A stretch of DNA of 64,000 nt from Mycolicibacterium sp. 018/SC-01/001 (GTDB lineage Bacteria; Actinomycetota; Actinomycetes; Mycobacteriales; Mycobacteriaceae): the NCBI RefSeq assembly GCF_007096635.1, contig NZ_VKAA01000008.1, positions 62,001 through 126,000 of the forward strand, read 5' to 3'. Positions 35,633 to 46,976 of this stretch are shown here, piece after piece. Within the stretch, counting starts at the first letter, position 1; each line of letters opens with the position of its first letter. The notes beneath the pieces are model-generated. The model made no database searches and had not been told where the DNA came from. It saw only the letters and a list, made by a program, of their open reading frames with translations. Made by a program: the position numbers and the translations under genes.

Positions 35633-35688
35633 CCCGAGGTGAATATAGCGCCGGTGACCACGGGAAACGAGTTACCGACGGGTTGGTT

Positions 35689-37389
35689 TCAGGCTGTTAA
35701 CTCGCGCTGCAGCACGCGAACCGCCTCGATTCGCTCTTTCAGCTGTTCGCGGGTCGCGGCCGCGACGGGCGGGCCCCCGCAGCGGCGGCGCAGCTCGTTG
35801 TGGATCCAGCCGTGCGGCCGACCCGTGCGGTGGTGTGCCAGCGAGACCAGCGTGTTGAGTTCGCGCCGGAGCTCGCGCAGCTGCCCGTGCGTCGTCGGCG
35901 GCACCACGGCACCCGATTCGGTGCGTTTCTGGAGCTGCTCGTCCTGGCGTCGGCGCAGCAGATCCCGCATCGCGTTCGCGTCGAGCAGACCGGGAATGCC
36001 CAGGTAATCGGCCTCCTCATCGCTGCCCGCGGGGGTTGCCGTGCCGAATGACGCCCCGTCGAAGATCACCTGGTCCAGTTCGGCGTCCGCGCCGAGGTAC
36101 TCGATCTTGCCCTCGTTGTCGTCGGGCTCGTCGCGCTTCTGCTCGGCGAGTTCGGCGTCCAGCGGATCGTCGTCGGTCTCGCGGTGCGGCTTGCCGAGCA
36201 CGTGGTTGCGCTGGGCCTCCATCTCGCTGGCCAGCATCAGCAGGTTCGGCACCGACGGCAGGAAGATGCTCGCCGTCTCACCGGGCCGGCGCGACCGAAC
36301 GAAGCGCCCGATCGCCTGCGCGAAGAACAGCGGCGTCGACGCGCTCGTCGCGTACACGCCGACGGCCAGACGCGGCACGTCCACGCCTTCGGACACCATG
36401 CGCACCGCCACCAGCCAGCGCGACGTGTCGGCCGCGAACTGCGAGATCCTGTCCGAGGCGCCCTTGTCATCGGAGAGCACCACGGTCGGTGCTTCGCCGG
36501 TGATCGTCAGCAGGAGGTCGGCGTACGCGCGGGCGGCGGTCTGATCGGAGGCGATGATCATGCCGCCGGCGTCGGGCACGTGCTGGCGCAGGCCACGCAG
36601 CCGGGTGTCGGCGGCGGCGATGACCGCGGGCATCCACTGTCCGGCCGGGTTGAGTGCGGTCTTCCAGGCCCGTGCGGTCTGCTCGGCGGTCAGCGGCTCC
36701 CCGAGCCGGGCGGCGTGCTCCTCGCCGGCGCTGTCGCGCCAGCGGGCCTCGCCCGAGTACGCCATGAACACGACCGGCCGGACGACGCCGTCGGCCAATG
36801 CGTCGGAGTATCCGTAGGTGTGGTCGGCCACCGAGGTCTTCAAGCCCGCGGCGTCCTCTTCGTAGGTGACGAACGGGATCGCGCTGTCGTCGCTGCGGAA
36901 CGGGGTCCCGGTCAGCGAGAGGCGCCGGGTCGCGTCGTCGAAGGCCTCCCGGATCGCGTCGCCCCAGCTCTTGGCGTCACCGCCGTGGTGGATCTCGTCG
37001 AACACGACGAGCGTCTTGCGGTTCTCGGTGCGCACCCGGTGCCGCGACGGGTGGCTGGCCACCTGCGCGTAGGTGACGACGACGCCGTGGTACTCCGACG
37101 ACGTCTGGCTGTTCGAGTTGGAGAACTTCGGGTCGAGCGCGATGCCCTGACGCGCCGCGGCCTGCGCCCACTGGATCTTCAGGTGCTCGGTCGGCACCAC
37201 GATCGTGACCGCCTCGACGGTGCGCTGGGCCAGCAGTTCGGCGACGATGCGCAGCGCGAACGTCGTCTTTCCCGAACCCGGGGTGGCCACGGCGAGGAAG
37301 TCGCGAGGCTGCGCCGACAGGTATTTGACCAGCGCCCGTCGCTGCCAACCGCGAAGCGTGGGGGTGCTGGGCGCTGCATCAGCCCGCAC
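35689..37389 (-). CDS. SF2 DEAD/DEAH-box helicase (type III restriction/ResIII-like)
   Basis: The 566-aa protein has the superfamily 2 motor: Walker A TPGSGKT ending at residue 42, DEIH at 131-134, SLTGTPFR, a helicase C-terminal half and motif VI-like GRFVRSRRPGE. It ends in a ~150-residue Arg-rich C-terminal domain. No nuclease or methylase domain is fused and none is encoded nearby, so restriction is unlikely. The GTG start at 37389 follows AAAGGAG. The likely role is DNA or RNA remodelling; the partner is unknown. Confidence 0.87.
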   Translation of the reverse strand: MRADAAPSTPTLRGWQRRALVKYLSAQPRDFLAVATPGSGKTTFALRIVAELLAQRTVEAVTIVVPTEHLKIQWAQAAARQGIALDPKFSNSNSQTSSEYHGVVVTYAQVASHPSRHRVRTENRKTLVVFDEIHHGGDAKSWGDAIREAFDDATRRLSLTGTPFRSDDSAIPFVTYEEDAAGLKTSVADHTYGYSDALADGVVRPVVFMAYSGEARWRDSAGEEHAARLGEPLTAEQTARAWKTALNPAGQWMPAVIAAADTRLRGLRQHVPDAGGMIIASDQTAARAYADLLLTITGEAPTVVLSDDKGASDRISQFAADTSRWLVAVRMVSEGVDVPRLAVGVYATSASTPLFFAQAIGRFVRSRRPGETASIFLPSVPNLLMLASEMEAQRNHVLGKPHRETDDDPLDAELAEQKRDEPDDNEGKIEYLGADAELDQVIFDGASFGTATPAGSDEEADYLGIPGLLDANAMRDLLRRRQDEQLQKRTESGAVVPPTTHGQLRELRRELNTLVSLAHHRTGRPHGWIHNELRRRCGGPPVAAATREQLKERIEAVRVLQRELTA

Positions 37390-37491
37390 CCACGACTCCT
37401 TTCGACCGAATCGCAGTCTAGGGCAGGCGCTTCCGCGATCGCATCCGACGCGGCGTGTCCGGACCCGGCGTGTCTGGCGGCTACTCGACCC

Positions 37492-37989
37492 CTATTCGAC
37501 GAAGTGGTTGTCGTTCGCGGCGAACCACTCGCGGCGTTCCTCGTCGGTCAGCTCGCCGAGCTGGGCCAACCCCTCGAAGTAGTGCTCCCGCGGGGCGCCG
37601 GGGGCGAACAGCATCAGCATCGTCGCCGGTTCGTCGGCCCGGTTGCCGAAGCCGTGGATGCCGCCCGGCGGGACGTAGAGGAAATCCCCCGCACCGCCGT
37701 CGGTCCAGTCGCTGCCGTCGTACAGCGCGACAGTGCCCGACAGCACGTAGAACGCCTCGCTCATGCCGCGGTGATAGTGCGGGCCGGGACCCCCCGCACG
37801 CGGTGCGATCTGCACGCGGTAGAGGCCGTAGTCGCCGCCGGTGTCGCCCTGACCAGCCAGGTAGTGGTACCGGACCAGGCCGAACGAGTCGTAGTCCGGT
37901 GGTGCGTCGCCACGCTTGAACCACGCGCTGACCTCGGGCTCGTCGGCCGTGTAGCGGGGCGGGGGATAGGGCGGCACCAGCAGCGACAT
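37492..37989 (-). CDS. Cupin-domain protein
   Basis: The 165-aa protein has the two cupin motifs, GPGPHYHRGMSEAFYVLSG (metal-binding His-His-Glu) and PPGGIHGFGNRADEP (late His). It is a small metal-binding beta-barrel enzyme or sensor of unknown substrate. It lies 9 bp after the second SDR gene on the same strand and is probably co-transcribed with it under the TetR-controlled promoter. Confidence 0.87.
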   Translation of the reverse strand: MSLLVPPYPPPRYTADEPEVSAWFKRGDAPPDYDSFGLVRYHYLAGQGDTGGDYGLYRVQIAPRAGGPGPHYHRGMSEAFYVLSGTVALYDGSDWTDGGAGDFLYVPPGGIHGFGNRADEPATMLMLFAPGAPREHYFEGLAQLGELTDEERREWFAANDNHFVE

Positions 37990-37998
37990 GCGCCCACG

Positions 37999-38898
37999 CT
38001 AAACGGGGAAGGTGACTCCGGTGAGCTCTTCGGACACCGACCACAGGCGCCGCTGCTGGGCCACGTCGTAGGACACTGCGTTGGAGGCGACGACGACGGG
38101 GTTGCCGCGCTGCTGGCCGATCCCGTCCGGGCCGTAGTACTGGCCGCCGAGCACGCCGGGATCGGTGGCGGCGCGCAGCGACGGCAGCGCACCGCCGTCG
38201 GGGGTCTGCGCGAACAGCACCGGCGCAGCGGCCAGGAAAGCGCGCTCGACGGGCCGGGGGAGGTTGCGGGCCAGCTCGGTGGTGGCGGTGCCGGGGTGGG
38301 CGGCCACCGCGATCGTCTTGCCCCGGGGCGCGAGGCGGCGCTCCAGCTCGTAGGTGAACATCAGGTTGGCCAGCTTGGACTGGGTGTAGGCGCCCATCCG
38401 GCTGTAACTGCGCTCCCACTGAAGGTCGTCCCAGTGGATCGCGCCGCCCATCCTGTGGCCGTTGCTGCTGACCGTGACCACCCGGGAGCCTTCGACGTCG
38501 AGGATGGCGTCGAGCAGCAGACCGGTCAACGCGAAGTGGCCGAGATGGTTGGTGCCGAACTGCAGCTCGAAACCGTCCTTCGTGGTGCCCTTCGGCGTCG
38601 TCATCACCCCGGCGTTGTTGATCAGCAGGTCGATGCGGTCGAACCGGCCCTTCAGCGCATCGGCGGCGCTGCGGATCGAGGCCAGCGATGTCAGGTCCAG
38701 CTCCTGCACCTCGACATCGCCGCCGATCCGGTCGGCGGCCTGCTTGCCCTTCTCGACGTTGCGCACGGCGATCACCACGCGGCCGCCCTTCTCGGCGAGC
38801 GCCTTGGCGGTCTCGAATCCGAGGCCGGTGTTGGCGCCGGTGATGACGGCGACGCGTCCGCTCTGGTCAGGGATGTCGGCGGTGGTCCAGTTGCTCAT
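37999..38898 (-). CDS. Short-chain dehydrogenase/reductase, paralogue of the Rv0439c-like gene
   Basis: The 299-aa enzyme has TGANTGLG, NNAGVMT and the catalytic pair in YTQSKLAN. It is strongly similar along its length to the SDR at 30763-31680, including DIPDQSGRVAVITGAN at the start and EELTGVxxPV at the end. AGGAG precedes the ATG. It is divergent from a TetR-type gene over 99 bp that contains inverted repeats, so repression by that regulator and induction by a substrate-like ligand are likely. Confidence 0.9.
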   Translation of the reverse strand: MSNWTTADIPDQSGRVAVITGANTGLGFETAKALAEKGGRVVIAVRNVEKGKQAADRIGGDVEVQELDLTSLASIRSAADALKGRFDRIDLLINNAGVMTTPKGTTKDGFELQFGTNHLGHFALTGLLLDAILDVEGSRVVTVSSNGHRMGGAIHWDDLQWERSYSRMGAYTQSKLANLMFTYELERRLAPRGKTIAVAAHPGTATTELARNLPRPVERAFLAAAPVLFAQTPDGGALPSLRAATDPGVLGGQYYGPDGIGQQRGNPVVVASNAVSYDVAQQRRLWSVSEELTGVTFPV

Positions 38899-38920
38899 GG
38901 CTGTCGCTCCTAGAATGGGG

Positions 38921-38979
38921 TGAAACGGGGCGGCCGCCCCGGTTGACGACCACTATACGGAACGATCGCCCCGTTTTCA
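38921..38979. promoter_or_regulatory. SDR/TetR divergent promoter with paired operator-like inverted repeats
   Basis: A perfect 16-bp palindrome CGGGGCGGCCGCCCCG lies at 38926-38941. Around it, TGAAACGGGGCGG (38921-38933) is mirrored by CGCCCCGTTTTCA (38967-38979), placing two arms either side of a minus-strand -10-like TATAGT (38952-38957). This is the expected arrangement for TetR autoregulation and repression of the divergent SDR gene. Binding is inferred. Confidence 0.6.
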
Positions 38980-38997
38980 TCGACCCGGGAGGTGACC

Positions 38998-39552
38998 ATG
39001 GTCCGGCCCCTGCGCGCGGATGCGGCGCGTAACCGCGAGCGCGTGCTCCAGGTCGCCTACGAGACCTTTGCCGCCGAGGGGCTGTCCGTGCCGATCGACG
39101 AGATCGCCCGCCGCGCCGGCGTCGGCGCCGGCACGGTCTACCGGCATTTCCCGACGAAGGAGGACCTGTTCCGGGCCGTCGTCGACGACCGGATTCGCGG
39201 CATCATCGCGTGGGGTCGCGCGCTGCTCCACGACGTGGCGCCCGGGGAGGCGCTGTTCACCTTCCTGCGCACCCTGGTCCTGAAGTGGGGCGCCACCGAC
39301 CGTGGCATGAGCGAAGCGCTCGCCGGAGCAGGCGTGTCCGTGGAGGCGGAGATCCCGGAGATCGAAGACGAGTTCCTGGCGATGCTGGGTGAGTTGCTGC
39401 GTGCCGGGCAGGACGCGGGGACCGTCCGCGGCGGGATCAGCGTGGCCGAGGTCAAGGCGCTGCTGGTCGGCCTCCAGGCTGTCCAGGGCTACAACAGCGA
39501 CGCGGCCACCACGGTCATCGACGTGGTCCTCGACGGCTTGCGCAGCACCTGA
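38998..39552 (+). CDS. TetR-family transcriptional regulator
   Basis: The 184-aa protein has an N-terminal TetR helix-turn-helix (about residues 10-55) with VPIDEIARRAGVGAGTVYRHFPTKEDLF and a helical ligand-binding domain. The ATG at 38998 follows GGGAGG at ideal distance; a GTG two codons earlier is less likely. It is divergent from the SDR-cupin pair and probably represses it. Confidence 0.9.
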   Translation: MVRPLRADAARNRERVLQVAYETFAAEGLSVPIDEIARRAGVGAGTVYRHFPTKEDLFRAVVDDRIRGIIAWGRALLHDVAPGEALFTFLRTLVLKWGATDRGMSEALAGAGVSVEAEIPEIEDEFLAMLGELLRAGQDAGTVRGGISVAEVKALLVGLQAVQGYNSDAATTVIDVVLDGLRST

Positions 39553-39594
39553 CCCACAGGTCGCCTACAGGTCCGCGGCGCATAGTTGCCGACT

Positions 39595-40512
39595 ATGAGT
39601 GCGGTGACCGTGCCGCTGACCTGGTCGACCGCGCTGACCAGTTGGCAACCGAACACCACTGCAGCGGCATGCGCGCTGATCGGGGCCGCCGGTTACGCAT
39701 GGTGTTACCGGCGGGCCCGCCCGTCGCTGACCACGGCCCACGCGAGCTGCTACGCGGTCGCCGTCGCGCTGTTCGTCGTCGCGACGCTGAGCGTGGTCAA
39801 CGTCTACTCGCCCGTGCTGTTCTGGATGCGGGCCGTGCAGGTGCTGCTCCTGCTGATGGTCATCCCGTTCTTCCTCGCGATGAGTCGGCCGGTCACCGCG
39901 CTGCGGGCGGCGCTGAGCCCGGCCCGGCAGGACCGGCTCGACGCGATTCTGGCCGGCCGCGCGCCGCGCCTGCTGCTGCATCCGGCGACGACGTCGGTGG
40001 CGATGCTCGCGCTGCCCTGGCTGTTCTACCTGACCCCGTGGTACCGGGCCGCGCTGCGCTATCCGTCGGTGATGGAGGCGGCCGGCGCGCTGATGCTGAC
40101 CGTCGGATTCGGTTACTACTACGCGCGGCTGCAGACCGATCCCGTGCCCCGGCGCTACACCCAGTTGCTCTCGCTGGTCATCACGATCGTCGAGTCGCTC
40201 GGCGACGGGGTGCTCGGCATCGTGCTGTGGCTGGGCCCGTTGATCGCCGCCCACTACTACCGCGGCCTCGGGCGGCAGTGGGGTCCGTCGATGCGCGTCG
40301 ACCAGTCCATCGGGGCGGGGGTGCTCTGGCTCGTCGGGGACGTGCTCGGCGTGTTCTTCGTGTTGGTGCTGATGCGCTACTTCGCGGCCGACGAGAAGCG
40401 GCACGCGCGGATCGTCGACACCGAACTGGACACCGGAGTCGCAGACGTGCCGCAGTCCGGGTTGTGGTGGGAGAACGATCCGCAGCTGCGCTACCGGATG
40501 GGTCGCGGATGA
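39595..40512 (+). CDS. CtaG-like cytochrome c oxidase assembly membrane protein (caa3_CtaG family)
   Basis: The 305-aa integral membrane protein has about seven helices and the caa3_CtaG-family pattern, with NVYSPVLFWMRAVQ and PWLFYLTPWY segments and a central ...VESLGDGVLGIVLW helix. Relatives act in assembly or copper loading of haem-copper oxidases, but mycobacterial members are poorly studied. Its stop overlaps the start of a VWA-domain gene by 4 nt (ATGA), so the two form an operon. Confidence 0.82.
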   Translation: MSAVTVPLTWSTALTSWQPNTTAAACALIGAAGYAWCYRRARPSLTTAHASCYAVAVALFVVATLSVVNVYSPVLFWMRAVQVLLLLMVIPFFLAMSRPVTALRAALSPARQDRLDAILAGRAPRLLLHPATTSVAMLALPWLFYLTPWYRAALRYPSVMEAAGALMLTVGFGYYYARLQTDPVPRRYTQLLSLVITIVESLGDGVLGIVLWLGPLIAAHYYRGLGRQWGPSMRVDQSIGAGVLWLVGDVLGVFFVLVLMRYFAADEKRHARIVDTELDTGVADVPQSGLWWENDPQLRYRMGRG

Positions 40513-41516
40513 CGGTCCCCCTGCTGGGCACCTTCTCGATGGGCGGGTTCACGCACGCATGGTTCTTCCTGGTGCTGGCCGGTGTCCTGGCACTGCTGGC
40601 GGCCTACATCGTCGCGCAGCGGCGCAGGAGGCGGCGAGCGCTGCGGTTCGCCAATTTCGACCTCCTCACCACAGTGAGCCCGCCCACCCGCCGACGGTGG
40701 CGCCACGTCCCCGCGGCGCTGCTGCTCGCATCGCTGGCTCTGCTGACCACCGCGATGGCCGGCCCCACCGACACCGTGCGGGTGCCCCGCAACCGGGCGG
40801 TGGTGATGCTCGTCATCGATGTGTCGGAGTCGATGGTGTCCACCGATGTGGCGCCCAACCGGCTGGCCGCCGCCAAAGAGGCCGGCAAACGCTTCGCCGA
40901 CGAGCTGACGCCGGGGATCAACCTCGGCCTCGTCGAGTTCGCCGGCTCGGCGACACTCCTGATGGCACCCACCCCGGACCACGAGGCGGTCAAGGCGTCG
41001 ATCGACAGCCTGAAGGCCGCCGAGCGGACCGCGACCGGCGAGGGACTGTTCACCGCGCTGCAGGCGGTGGCGGCGACCGCCGACGTGCTCGGCGGCGGCG
41101 ACGGACCACCGCCGGCGCGGATCGTGCTGGAGTCCGACGGCAAGGAGACGGTGCCGGCCGATCCGGAGGAGCCGCGCGGCGCCTTCACCGCAGCGCGTGC
41201 GGCCAAGGAACAGCACGTGGAGATCTCGACCATCTCGTTCGGCACGCCCGACGGCACCGTCACGATCAACGGCACCGAGGTCCCGGTGCCTGTCGACGAC
41301 TCGACGCTGCAGCAGATCAGTGAGATCTCGGGTGGTCAGACGTTCCACGCCAGCACGCTGGATCAGCTCAACCACGTCTACGACACGTTGCAGAGCATCA
41401 TCGGCTACGAGATGGTGCCGGGCGATGCGAGCGCGCCGTGGGCGCGATTGGCCGCGCTCGTTCTGATCGCGGCGCTGGCCACCGCGGTCGTCGTCGACCG
41501 GCGGCTGCCCGTATAG
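40509..41516 (+). CDS. VWA-domain membrane protein (Rv1481/BatA-like)
   Basis: The 335-aa protein has an N-terminal TM helix (about 16-36), a second near 75, a von Willebrand A domain with the MIDAS motif DVSES, and a C-terminal TM helix. It looks like the Rv1481 type of BatA-like protein, which in other organisms works with MoxR ATPases; no MoxR gene is present here. Where the paralogue reads VVLSDGEE this copy reads IVLESDGKE. It is coupled to the CtaG-like gene and convergent with its own paralogue. Confidence 0.87.
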   Translation: MTVPLLGTFSMGGFTHAWFFLVLAGVLALLAAYIVAQRRRRRRALRFANFDLLTTVSPPTRRRWRHVPAALLLASLALLTTAMAGPTDTVRVPRNRAVVMLVIDVSESMVSTDVAPNRLAAAKEAGKRFADELTPGINLGLVEFAGSATLLMAPTPDHEAVKASIDSLKAAERTATGEGLFTALQAVAATADVLGGGDGPPPARIVLESDGKETVPADPEEPRGAFTAARAAKEQHVEISTISFGTPDGTVTINGTEVPVPVDDSTLQQISEISGGQTFHASTLDQLNHVYDTLQSIIGYEMVPGDASAPWARLAALVLIAALATAVVVDRRLPV

Positions 41517-44388
<2,872 letters not shown>

Positions 44389-44421
44389 GTCTGTACTGCG
44401 GGAAAGTCCTGCTACCACGAG

Positions 44422-44455
44422 AAAGCCCGGTCCCGTTCGCGGGGCCGGGCTTTTT
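44422..44455 (+). terminator. Rho-independent terminator after groEL2
   Basis: AAAGCCCGGTCCC pairs with GGGGCCGGGCTTT around the loop GTTCGC and is followed by a T-tract. A 13-bp stem of this kind is rare in mycobacteria and fits a highly expressed gene. Confidence 0.9.
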
Positions 44456-44508
44456 CGTTTGCTGAGAATCACCGATTCGCGTGGCACGTCCGATTACGCT
44501 GGCGCGGA

Positions 44509-45570
44509 ATGGAACCACGGGCACATGGATCGCGTCGTGAGCAGCGCGAGGTCCTCGACCAACTTGCGATGCGCGAGAAGCGGTTCCGTACTGCCATCGC
44601 CGGGTTCGGCCTGATCTTCGCCAGCTTTGCCCTGCTCCTGCTCCTGAGCGACGAGGGACCACGATCACCGGTCGAGATCGCGGTCGCGTGTGGGTTCGCG
44701 GCGACCACGATCCCGGTGGGTTTCGCGATGAGCCGCATTCATCTGGGGTCGGTGTGGTGGTCACATCGCACCCGCGTGCATTACGCGCCCGAGTTCTTCC
44801 TCCTCTATGCCGACGTCGGGCTGACCGCGGTTCTGCTGACGCTGCAGACCGCCGCCATGGCGCTCTTCGGGTCCATGCTGTTCGCGATCATCGGAGCCTA
44901 TGTCGCGCACTTCATCCTCCCGTGGGTGCGCGTCGCACACGTGATCGTGTGCAGCGGTGTCATCGTCGGTCTCGGCGTCTGGGGTATCCGCGACCACGAG
45001 TTCGACACGGTCGGCGGTATCGCACGCATTCTGATCACGCTGTTCGTCGTCAACGGCACCGTCGCCCTGCACAGCGCCTACACGCAGGAAGTGCGGCGCG
45101 CCATCGTGCACAACTTCCGCCGCGCCACCACCGACCCTCTCACCGGACTCGCCAACCGCAGGGCGTTCGAGCAGCGTGCGCGGCTCCTCGTCGAAAGCGC
45201 GCCACAGGGTGCCGTGGTGATGATCATCGACATCGACGACTTCAAGTCGATCAACGACACTCGCGGTCACGACCACGGCGACGTGGCCCTGACCAAAGTC
45301 GCGCACGCCATCGGATCGGCGCTGCCGACCGATGCGACCGTCGCGAGGCTCGGAGGTGACGAGTTCGCCGTCGCCGTCGACGCGTCGGCGGTCAGCCTGT
45401 CCGTCGCGGCCGAACTGGCCGAGGCGGTGCACGAATCAGCCGGGATGGCCGTCAGTGTCGGGCTGGCCTCGAGCGGAGCACCGGCAGCCGATGGTGCCGA
45501 GGCGCTCTCGGCCCTGCTGTCGGAGGCCGACCGCGACCTCTACCGGTCGAAGCGCTCCCGCGGTCGTTGA
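44509..45570 (+). CDS. Membrane-bound diguanylate cyclase (GGDEF)
   Basis: The 353-aa protein has about five to six TM helices in residues 25-190 and a C-terminal GGDEF domain (about 200-353) with LTGLANRRAF, the metal-binding DIDDFKSIND and the intact catalytic GGDEF at 282-286. It should make cyclic di-GMP. The inhibitory RxxD I-site normally just before GGDEF is absent (LPTD there), so product inhibition may be missing. No EAL domain is fused. TACGCT lies 8 nt before the ATG. Confidence 0.92.
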   Translation: MEPRAHGSRREQREVLDQLAMREKRFRTAIAGFGLIFASFALLLLLSDEGPRSPVEIAVACGFAATTIPVGFAMSRIHLGSVWWSHRTRVHYAPEFFLLYADVGLTAVLLTLQTAAMALFGSMLFAIIGAYVAHFILPWVRVAHVIVCSGVIVGLGVWGIRDHEFDTVGGIARILITLFVVNGTVALHSAYTQEVRRAIVHNFRRATTDPLTGLANRRAFEQRARLLVESAPQGAVVMIIDIDDFKSINDTRGHDHGDVALTKVAHAIGSALPTDATVARLGGDEFAVAVDASAVSLSVAAELAEAVHESAGMAVSVGLASSGAPAADGAEALSALLSEADRDLYRSKRSRGR

Positions 45571-45579
45571 CGCGGTGCG

Positions 45580-46887
45580 CTACATCGCCTGCAGCGGTGT
45601 GGGTTTGAGGGCCAGCGTCGCAGCCACGCTGACGGCCGCGGTCACCACCAGGTACCCGCACGCCAGCCACGGACTGCCGCCCGCCGCGCCGATCAGCGCG
45701 GTCAGGATCAGGGGCGTGAGGCCCGAGGCGAACACCCCGGAGAGCTGGTAGACCGTCGAGAGCCCCGTGTAGCGGATGCGGGCGGGGAACAGCGACGCGT
45801 ACAGCGACCCCTGCGCGCCGTAGAACAGCGCGTGCACGACGCCGAACACCACGAGCATGCCGACCGCGTACAGCGCGATGTCGCGGGTGCCGAAGAGTGC
45901 GAACACCGGGAACACCGCGATCCCGTAGGCGGCGATACCGATGGCGTAGATCCGCTTCGGGCCGTAGCGGTCGGTCAGCAGGCCCGAGACGGGCAGCAGC
46001 ACCGCCATCAGCAGCGCGGCGGCGGTGACGGCGATCAGCACCGGCACCTTCTCGAGCTTCAGCGTGCCGGTGGCGTAGGCGATGGCGAACACTCCCCAGG
46101 TGTTGAACGCCGCGCCCTCACCCCACCGCGACAGCATGCCCAGCACGGTCGAGCGCAGCGCTGGCGGCCTGAACACCTCCCGCACCGGCACCGCGGCCCG
46201 GTCGTCGTCATCACGGACCCTCTCGAACGCGGGGGTCTCGCTGGCCTTCAACCGCACCGCGACGCCGAAGACCACCAGCACGATGCTGAACAGGAACGCG
46301 ATGCGCCAGCCGTAGGCCAGGAACGCGTCGTCGGGCAGCGCGATCTGCAGCAGCGCGAAAACGCCTGTGCCCAGGGCGAGTCCGAGTGCGAGACCGATCT
46401 GGGGAATGCTGCCGAACAGGCCTCTCCTGCGCGCCGGGCCGTGCTCGACGGCCAGCAGCACCGCGCCTGCCCATTCACCGCCGAGCGCGAAGCCCTGGAC
46501 GATGCGCAGCAGGAGCAGCAGGATCGGCGCGAGCACGCCGATCTGCGCGGCGGTCGGCAACACACCCATCAGCGCGGTCGCCGCGCCCATCAGCAGCATG
46601 GTCAGCGCGAGCGTCTTCTTGCGGCCGATGCGATCGCCGATGTGGCCGAACACGAACCCGCCGATGGGTCGCACCAGGAACCCGACGGCGAACGTCGCGA
46701 ACGACAGCAGCGTGCCGACGAACGTGGTCTGGTCGGGGAAGAAGGCCCGGTTGAAGACCAGGCTCGCGGCCGTGGCGTAGAGGAAGAAGTCGTACCACTC
46801 GATCGTCGTGCCGACGAGGCTCGCCCACAGCGCCGTGCGCGCGGCGGGCGTCACGGGTTCGGTGTCGGGTGAGGCGGTGACAGTCAC
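45580..46887 (-). CDS. MFS transporter, metabolite:H+ symporter (MHS) family
   Basis: The 435-aa protein has 12 helices and the MHS hallmarks GTTIEWYDFFLYATAASLVF at the start, RPIGGFVFGHIGDRIGRKKT after helix 2 and the RIVQGFALGGEWAGA segment in helix 4. Family members import organic acids, betaines or aromatic acids with protons. The GTG start at 46887 is chosen because the protein then begins like other members. It is divergent from a quinone-oxidoreductase gene. Substrate is unknown. Confidence 0.9.
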   Translation of the reverse strand: MTVTASPDTEPVTPAARTALWASLVGTTIEWYDFFLYATAASLVFNRAFFPDQTTFVGTLLSFATFAVGFLVRPIGGFVFGHIGDRIGRKKTLALTMLLMGAATALMGVLPTAAQIGVLAPILLLLLRIVQGFALGGEWAGAVLLAVEHGPARRRGLFGSIPQIGLALGLALGTGVFALLQIALPDDAFLAYGWRIAFLFSIVLVVFGVAVRLKASETPAFERVRDDDDRAAVPVREVFRPPALRSTVLGMLSRWGEGAAFNTWGVFAIAYATGTLKLEKVPVLIAVTAAALLMAVLLPVSGLLTDRYGPKRIYAIGIAAYGIAVFPVFALFGTRDIALYAVGMLVVFGVVHALFYGAQGSLYASLFPARIRYTGLSTVYQLSGVFASGLTPLILTALIGAAGGSPWLACGYLVVTAAVSVAATLALKPTPLQAM

Positions 46888-46976
46888 GAGGATCCATCAG
46901 CTCACTGGAGACGACCGGCGACAACCTTTGTGATCGGCGTGGATGAAAGTCGTGCCCGATGAGGTTCACTGTCAGC

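Noticed and set aside
35689..37389. The SF2 helicase as part of a restriction or other defence system
   Set aside because: No methylase, nuclease, specificity subunit or other defence gene lies near it, and its neighbours are metabolic.
38943..38959. TTGACG and TATACG as -35 and -10 of a plus-strand promoter for the TetR gene
   Set aside because: Only 5 bp separate them, far below the required 16-18; the minus-strand TATAGT is a better candidate element.
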